NCBI GenBank assembly: GCA_020216985.1
Contig: JAIWOH010000097.1
Coordinates: 1-10,000, forward strand
From: Nitrospira sp.
GTDB taxonomy: Bacteria; Nitrospirota; Nitrospiria; Nitrospirales; Nitrospiraceae
DNA length: 10,000 nt
Direction of reading: 5' to 3'
This document shows positions 6,852 to 10,000 of this stretch, in pieces. The notes beneath the pieces were generated by a model. That model had not been told where the DNA came from. It saw only the letters and a program-made list of their open reading frames with translations, and ran no database searches. Made by a program: the position numbers and the translations under genes. Each line of letters opens with the position of its first letter. Positions within the stretch are counted from its first letter, which is position 1.

Positions 6852-6928
6852 ACATTGCGGCAAACTACGGTAAACTACGCAGCACGCACAGGTCTTGCAG
6901 CGTGAATTACGGAGAAGACCGATACAGG
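6844..6928 (+). other. Nested inverted repeats, possible structured mRNA leader
   Basis: CCTGTATC (6844-6851) is the exact reverse complement of GATACAGG (6921-6928). Inside, GGTCTT (6891-6896) pairs with AAGACC (6915-6920), directly abutting the outer arm. TGCG (6856-6859) can pair with CGCA (6878-6881). Together these could form a three-way junction ending 27 bases before the response-regulator ATG. No known riboswitch consensus was recognised. The stems are only 8, 6 and 4 bp, so chance is possible. Confidence 0.35.
6862..6879 (+). repeat. Tandem AAACTACG repeat, 10-base period
   Basis: AAACTACG occurs at 6862-6869 and 6872-6879, exactly one helical turn apart (unit AAACTACGGT/AAACTACGCA). 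It sits between the third TGTATC box and the response-regulator gene, within the putative structured leader. It could be a protein-binding pair or simply a small duplication. Confidence 0.5.
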
Positions 6929-6955
6929 ACAAGCCACCGAACCCATCTCGGACAA

Positions 6956-7354
6956 ATGAGCGGCGGACGATCACAACACATCCTCGTCGTCGATGATGAT
7001 CCTGATATTCGACAAATCCTGCAAGATCGCCTGGAGTCCTACGGCTATCTCGTTGACACGGCCGCGGATGGACCGACCGCCCTCGAAAAGTTGAATCGCC
7101 TCACTCCTCATGGCGTATTTCTGGATATTCGTATGCCCGGCATGGATGGAATCGAGGTGCTACGGCGGATCAAAGCCCGCGACCGCTCGACGGTGGTCAT
7201 CATTGTGACCGCCATGAGCGACGAGGACGCGGCGCCGGCGCCGACCAGGAAAGCGGCTCACGCCTATCTCCTCAAGCCGTTTGACTGGCCGAAAATCAAG
7301 CACCTCGTCGAACAATGTTTGGGACGGCAGACCGAATCGGAGTCCGTTCCGTGA
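6956..7354 (+). CDS. Stand-alone response regulator receiver (CheY-like)
   Basis: A 132-residue protein consisting only of a receiver domain, with no DNA-binding or enzymatic output domain. It would take phosphate from a histidine kinase and act by protein contact or within a phosphorelay. Key residues are all present: acidic pocket D13-D14 (ILVVDDDPDIRQ), phospho-acceptor D57 (VFLDIRMPGMDG), T85 (IIVTAMS) and K107 (YLLKPFDW). Oddly, the alpha-4 region (DAAPAPTRKAAHAYL, 91-105) contains two prolines and lacks the usual glycine before the alanine, which may alter the output face. The ATG at 6956 is chosen because receiver domains usually begin a few residues before ILVVDD. Its ribosome site is weak (GGA). 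GTG 6902 and ATG 6812 are longer alternatives. The stop overlaps the start of the TonB-receptor gene (GTGA), so the two are co-translated. No kinase lies in the window. Confidence 0.85.
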   Translation: MSGGRSQHILVVDDDPDIRQILQDRLESYGYLVDTAADGPTALEKLNRLTPHGVFLDIRMPGMDGIEVLRRIKARDRSTVVIIVTAMSDEDAAPAPTRKAAHAYLLKPFDWPKIKHLVEQCLGRQTESESVP

Positions 7355-9351
7355 GAATCACGCTCCGTGCCATCGCCACCGCGAGCTTCCTCGCGCTGTC
7401 CCTGACCTCGGTTCTCATTTCAGCCCACGCGGAATCGACAGAGACGGACCATGGCTCCTCGGACGTCTTTTCGTTGCTCAAAGAAGAGTCCGTGAGCACC
7501 GCTTTGCGCCGGGAACAACCGATTTCCCAGGCTCCCTCCAACGTGTATGTGATCACCGCCGAGGATATCCGCCATTCCGGCGCCGTGGACGTGCCGACCC
7601 TCTTACGGCGAATTCCCGGCATCGAGGTCATGCAGGTGACCGGAGCGGATTTCAACGTCAGCGTGCGCGGCAACAACCAATTGTTCGCCAACAAGCTGCT
7701 CGTCCTGGTCGACGGCCGATCCGTCTACATCGACGTGCAGGGCTTTGTCTTCTGGAAAGGCCTTCCGATCACCCTTCCCGAAATCAAGCAAATCGAGGTC
7801 ATCAAGGGTCCCATCGCCGCGCTGTACGGTTTTAACGCCTACGACGGCGTGGTCAACATCATCACGAAAACGCCGGACGAGATGAAAGGCACCACATTGC
7901 AAGTGGGAGGAGGAGAAATCGGAACCGTATCCGCCTCGGCGATTCACGCGGGGGCCACCGGCAAGTTCAAATACCGTGTCTCCGGCGGCTATGACCAGAC
8001 CCATCAATGGCGAGATCGTGACACCCTCGCCCATCGATCTTCCAAATTCAACGCTCAGGTCGAGTACCTCATGCCGGATCAGTCGAACGTCACCCTCTCC
8101 AGCGGGCTCGTGCATATGAATTCTCACGACGGTCCCATGGTGGGGGTCGGCAACACCATTTTGACGCCGGAGGTCGCTCTGCCCTACGTCAATCTGTCGT
8201 ATGACCGTCGGGATTTCCTTTTCCGCGCCTATTGGAACGGTTTTTTCGCCGATGCCGCGGCAATCCCCCATCCTCTTCTTCAACCGTTCGTTACGATTAC
8301 GGACCGTGGCGGCAATTCCAATCTGGGATTCGCCAGCAACACCTACAATGTCGAGGCACAACACTCCGTTTCGATCGGCACGATCGGCCGGCTTACCTAC
8401 GGATTGAACTATCGCTACAATACGCTGTCTTGCGACTGCACCGCTTCCTTTGAACGAGAGCATCGCCTCGGCGCGTATGTACAGGGCGAGTGGTCCGTAT
8501 TCCCCTCCGTAACCGTCATCGGAGGGCTTCGCTACGATCTCCATTCGGAGATCAACCCCACATACAGCCCGCGCCTGGCCGTTTTATACACGCCGGTTCC
8601 CGGGCACACGCTTCGCGCTCAAGTATCCGTCGGATACCGACCGCCGACCTTGTTTGAAACGTATCAAGACGTGCGGTTGAATCCCCTCGTTTTCAACCCC
8701 TTTCTCCCCGCCTCGAGCCGAATACTGGGATCAAGAAACCTTCATCCGGAAGAAATTCTCTCCTATGAAGTCGGCTATCAAGGGTGGTTCTACCGCCACC
8801 GCCTTCGACTCAGAGCCGACGCGTTTTTCAACCGCGTTTCCGACTTGATCAGCCGCTCGTCAACCAGCGCCGTCACCGCCACCTTGAACACAGGTGAAAT
8901 TGAAATTTACGGCGGAGAGGCGGGCCTTGAGTTTCAGGCGTCCTCGTGGTTGACCGGTTTTGCCAATTACTCGTACCAACATATCAAGCAAAACACCGAG
9001 GGATTGGCTCGACGAGGCGCCCCTCATTCCAAGATCAATGTCGGTCTGCGAGCGGAATGGTTCAACGGCCTGAGCGGCGAGGCCGTTCTGCACTACGTAG
9101 GACCGGCGACATATCCGGTGTCCGACTCGTTCGATATTTTCAACGTGTCGCCGGGCACCCGCGTGAGCGGATACACCCTTCTCAATCTCCGCGCGGGATA
9201 CCGATTTTGGGAACAAGACACAGAAACCGGATCAAGACGTTCGGCGGAACTCGCCGTCTCGGCGTTCAACGTACTGGATGATCACCGGGAACATCCTTTA
9301 GGCGACCTCATCGGACGGCGCGTGATGGGGTGGTTGGCTCTCAAATTTTGA
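7351..9351 (+). CDS. TonB-dependent outer-membrane receptor
   Basis: A 666-residue outer-membrane gated channel. Such receptors take up iron chelates, cobalamin or other scarce ligands using TonB energy; the ligand here is not evident. The signal peptide is residues 1-27 (MRITLRAI..., cleavage after SAHA). A TonB-box-like stretch EESVSTALRREQPISQAP (45-62) follows. The plug domain spans about 63-175, with VYVITAEDIRHSG, LLRRIPGIEV, VSVRGNNQ, LVLVDGRSVY and IEVIKGPIAALYG...GVVNIITK. The beta barrel spans about 183-666 and ends in WLALKF, with the C-terminal Phe used for barrel assembly. A CDC pair (C361, C363) lies in the barrel. The GTG at 7351 is preferred over ATG 7315 because GGAG lies eight bases before it, it gives a clean signal peptide, and it forms a GTGA overlap with the response-regulator stop. 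The next gene, a periplasmic binding protein, follows on the same strand. Confidence 0.93.
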   Translation: MRITLRAIATASFLALSLTSVLISAHAESTETDHGSSDVFSLLKEESVSTALRREQPISQAPSNVYVITAEDIRHSGAVDVPTLLRRIPGIEVMQVTGADFNVSVRGNNQLFANKLLVLVDGRSVYIDVQGFVFWKGLPITLPEIKQIEVIKGPIAALYGFNAYDGVVNIITKTPDEMKGTTLQVGGGEIGTVSASAIHAGATGKFKYRVSGGYDQTHQWRDRDTLAHRSSKFNAQVEYLMPDQSNVTLSSGLVHMNSHDGPMVGVGNTILTPEVALPYVNLSYDRRDFLFRAYWNGFFADAAAIPHPLLQPFVTITDRGGNSNLGFASNTYNVEAQHSVSIGTIGRLTYGLNYRYNTLSCDCTASFEREHRLGAYVQGEWSVFPSVTVIGGLRYDLHSEINPTYSPRLAVLYTPVPGHTLRAQVSVGYRPPTLFETYQDVRLNPLVFNPFLPASSRILGSRNLHPEEILSYEVGYQGWFYRHRLRLRADAFFNRVSDLISRSSTSAVTATLNTGEIEIYGGEAGLEFQASSWLTGFANYSYQHIKQNTEGLARRGAPHSKINVGLRAEWFNGLSGEAVLHYVGPATYPVSDSFDIFNVSPGTRVSGYTLLNLRAGYRFWEQDTETGSRRSAELAVSAFNVLDDHREHPLGDLIGRRVMGWLALKF

Positions 9352-9479
9352 CCGCATGGCTCGACAACCTCCGAGCATCACTCATGAAACCTAGGAGGCC
9401 GCCCATAGCCGTCATCCCTCTGGCGGCTTTTGCCCACCTGATAGCCGGAGAGAGAACCGGGGGGGTTCGAATTCAACCC

Positions 9480-10000
9480 ATGTTAGCCTGGGGCCTCTTC
9501 GCCTGTCTCTCAACCGTGCTGAATCTCTCGGTTCTGCCCCCGCCGCTCGACGCCTACGAGATCGCCATTCTTAAATCGGCCAATGTCGCCGCCTATAATC
9601 AAGCGGTCGTCGGCTTTAAGTCCTCGATGCCGCCGGATACCGTCTTTGTCGAGTACGACCTCAAAGGCGATCCGAACATGGGGCGGATGTACGCCGGCAA
9701 GATACGCGCCTCCGGCGCCGATCTCGTGTTGGCGGTCGGTTCAAAAGCGGCCACGGCGGCCCGACTCGAAATCCTGGACATTCCGGTCATCTACAGCATG
9801 GTGCTCCATCCGACCAAGTACGACCTCAAGGCTCCGAACCTGGTCGGCGTCACCACCAAGCCGATGATCGGGCAGCAACTCGGCACCCTCCGAACCGTCA
9901 TGCCGAATCTGAAACGGATCGGCTATCTGTACGATCCGAACAAGACGCCGCCCTTGCCGGCCGAGGCAACGGCTCAGGCCCGACAATTTGGGATCACGTT
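9480..10000 (+). CDS. ABC_sub_bind (TrpX/YtlA-type) periplasmic substrate-binding protein, N-terminal part
   Basis: The frame is open from ATG 9480 to the right edge (173 codons and two bases), so the C-terminus is missing. Residues 1-25 are a signal-peptide-like hydrophobic run (MLAWGLFACLST...) ending PPPLDA. The mature part starts YEIAILKSANVAAYNQAVVGFK, typical of the ABC_sub_bind family (PF04392), whose members bind small solutes such as aromatic amino acids. Further landmarks are VEYDLKGDPNMGR, IRASGADLVLAVGSKAATAA, IPVIYSMVLHP, LVGVTTKPMIGQQL and LKRIGYLYDPNK. ATG 9384 is in frame upstream, but bases 9384-9479 use rare codons (AGG AGG, ATA, AGA, GGG GGG) and would put 32 odd residues before the signal peptide, so 9480 is preferred. 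Neither start has a well-spaced ribosome site, although an AGGAGG sits at 9393-9398. It lies 128 bases after the receptor. No permease is seen, so it may serve sensing as much as transport. Confidence 0.82.
   Translation, partial: MLAWGLFACLSTVLNLSVLPPPLDAYEIAILKSANVAAYNQAVVGFKSSMPPDTVFVEYDLKGDPNMGRMYAGKIRASGADLVLAVGSKAATAARLEILDIPVIYSMVLHPTKYDLKAPNLVGVTTKPMIGQQLGTLRTVMPNLKRIGYLYDPNKTPPLPAEATAQARQFGIT

Larger units (their letters stand above)
6595..6955. promoter_or_regulatory. 361-base non-coding region between divergent SRPBCC and response-regulator genes
   Basis: No convincing gene is present. The open frame from 6812 that runs into the response regulator lacks a ribosome site and adds 48 residues unlike any receiver domain. 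The left half (about 6611-6780) shows nothing beyond the SRPBCC ribosome site. The right half holds three TGTATC boxes, a fourth box inverted, a tandem AAACTACG repeat and nested inverted repeats, described separately. The promoters for both flanking genes must lie here, but no good -35/-10 pair could be picked. Confidence 0.6.

Noticed and set aside
6812..6955. Longer response-regulator start at ATG 6812 or GTG 6902
   Set aside because: No ribosome site. The extra residues are not receiver-like, and the DNA holds repeats and inverted repeats instead.
7603..8544. 313-codon open frame on the minus strand across the TonB receptor
   Set aside because: It overlaps a certain receptor gene and has no recognisable domain or start signal.

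Overview
The window looks like GC-rich, densely packed chromosomal DNA from a Gram-negative bacterium. TolQ, a TonB-dependent outer-membrane receptor and periplasmic binding proteins all imply an outer membrane. The style of several proteins (a TPR plus periplasmic-binding 'penicillin-binding protein activator', and a receptor followed by an ABC_sub_bind protein with a 'KSANVAAYNQAV'-type start) recalls the Nitrospirota, perhaps Nitrospira. That placement rests on recollection of protein style, not on a search.

Left part (1-2033, minus strand). Reading leftward there is xerD, then a promoter with a perfect TTGACA and an extended -10, tRNA-Val(UAC), tRNA-Asp(GUC), and the start of tolQ, which runs off the left edge. 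This is housekeeping: chromosome dimer resolution, translation, and envelope integrity.

Middle part (2189-6064, plus strand). A promoter in the xerD divergent region leads into a 655-residue exported TPR/periplasmic-binding-fold protein. It is followed by an M50 (site-2 protease) membrane metalloprotease whose stop codon overlaps the trpS start (ATGA). The TrpS carries four cysteines spaced almost exactly like the [4Fe-4S] site described for Thermotoga maritima TrpRS. A small SRPBCC-fold gene converges on trpS from the right (6133-6594, minus).

Right part (6595-10000, plus strand). A 361-base non-coding region contains repeated TGTATC boxes, a tandem AAACTACG repeat and nested inverted repeats. 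It precedes a cluster of a stand-alone response regulator, a TonB-dependent receptor whose GTG start overlaps the regulator's stop (GTGA), and a truncated ABC_sub_bind periplasmic protein. The arrangement suggests a co-expressed uptake/sensing module in which the receptor imports a ligand, the binding protein captures it, and a phosphorelay responds. The partner kinase is not in the window and would be expected further right.

No insertion sequence, phage gene, CRISPR array or clear horizontally acquired island was seen. The least explained parts are the repeat-rich leader before the response regulator, the cysteine motif in TrpS, and the two-component/receptor/binding-protein operon.
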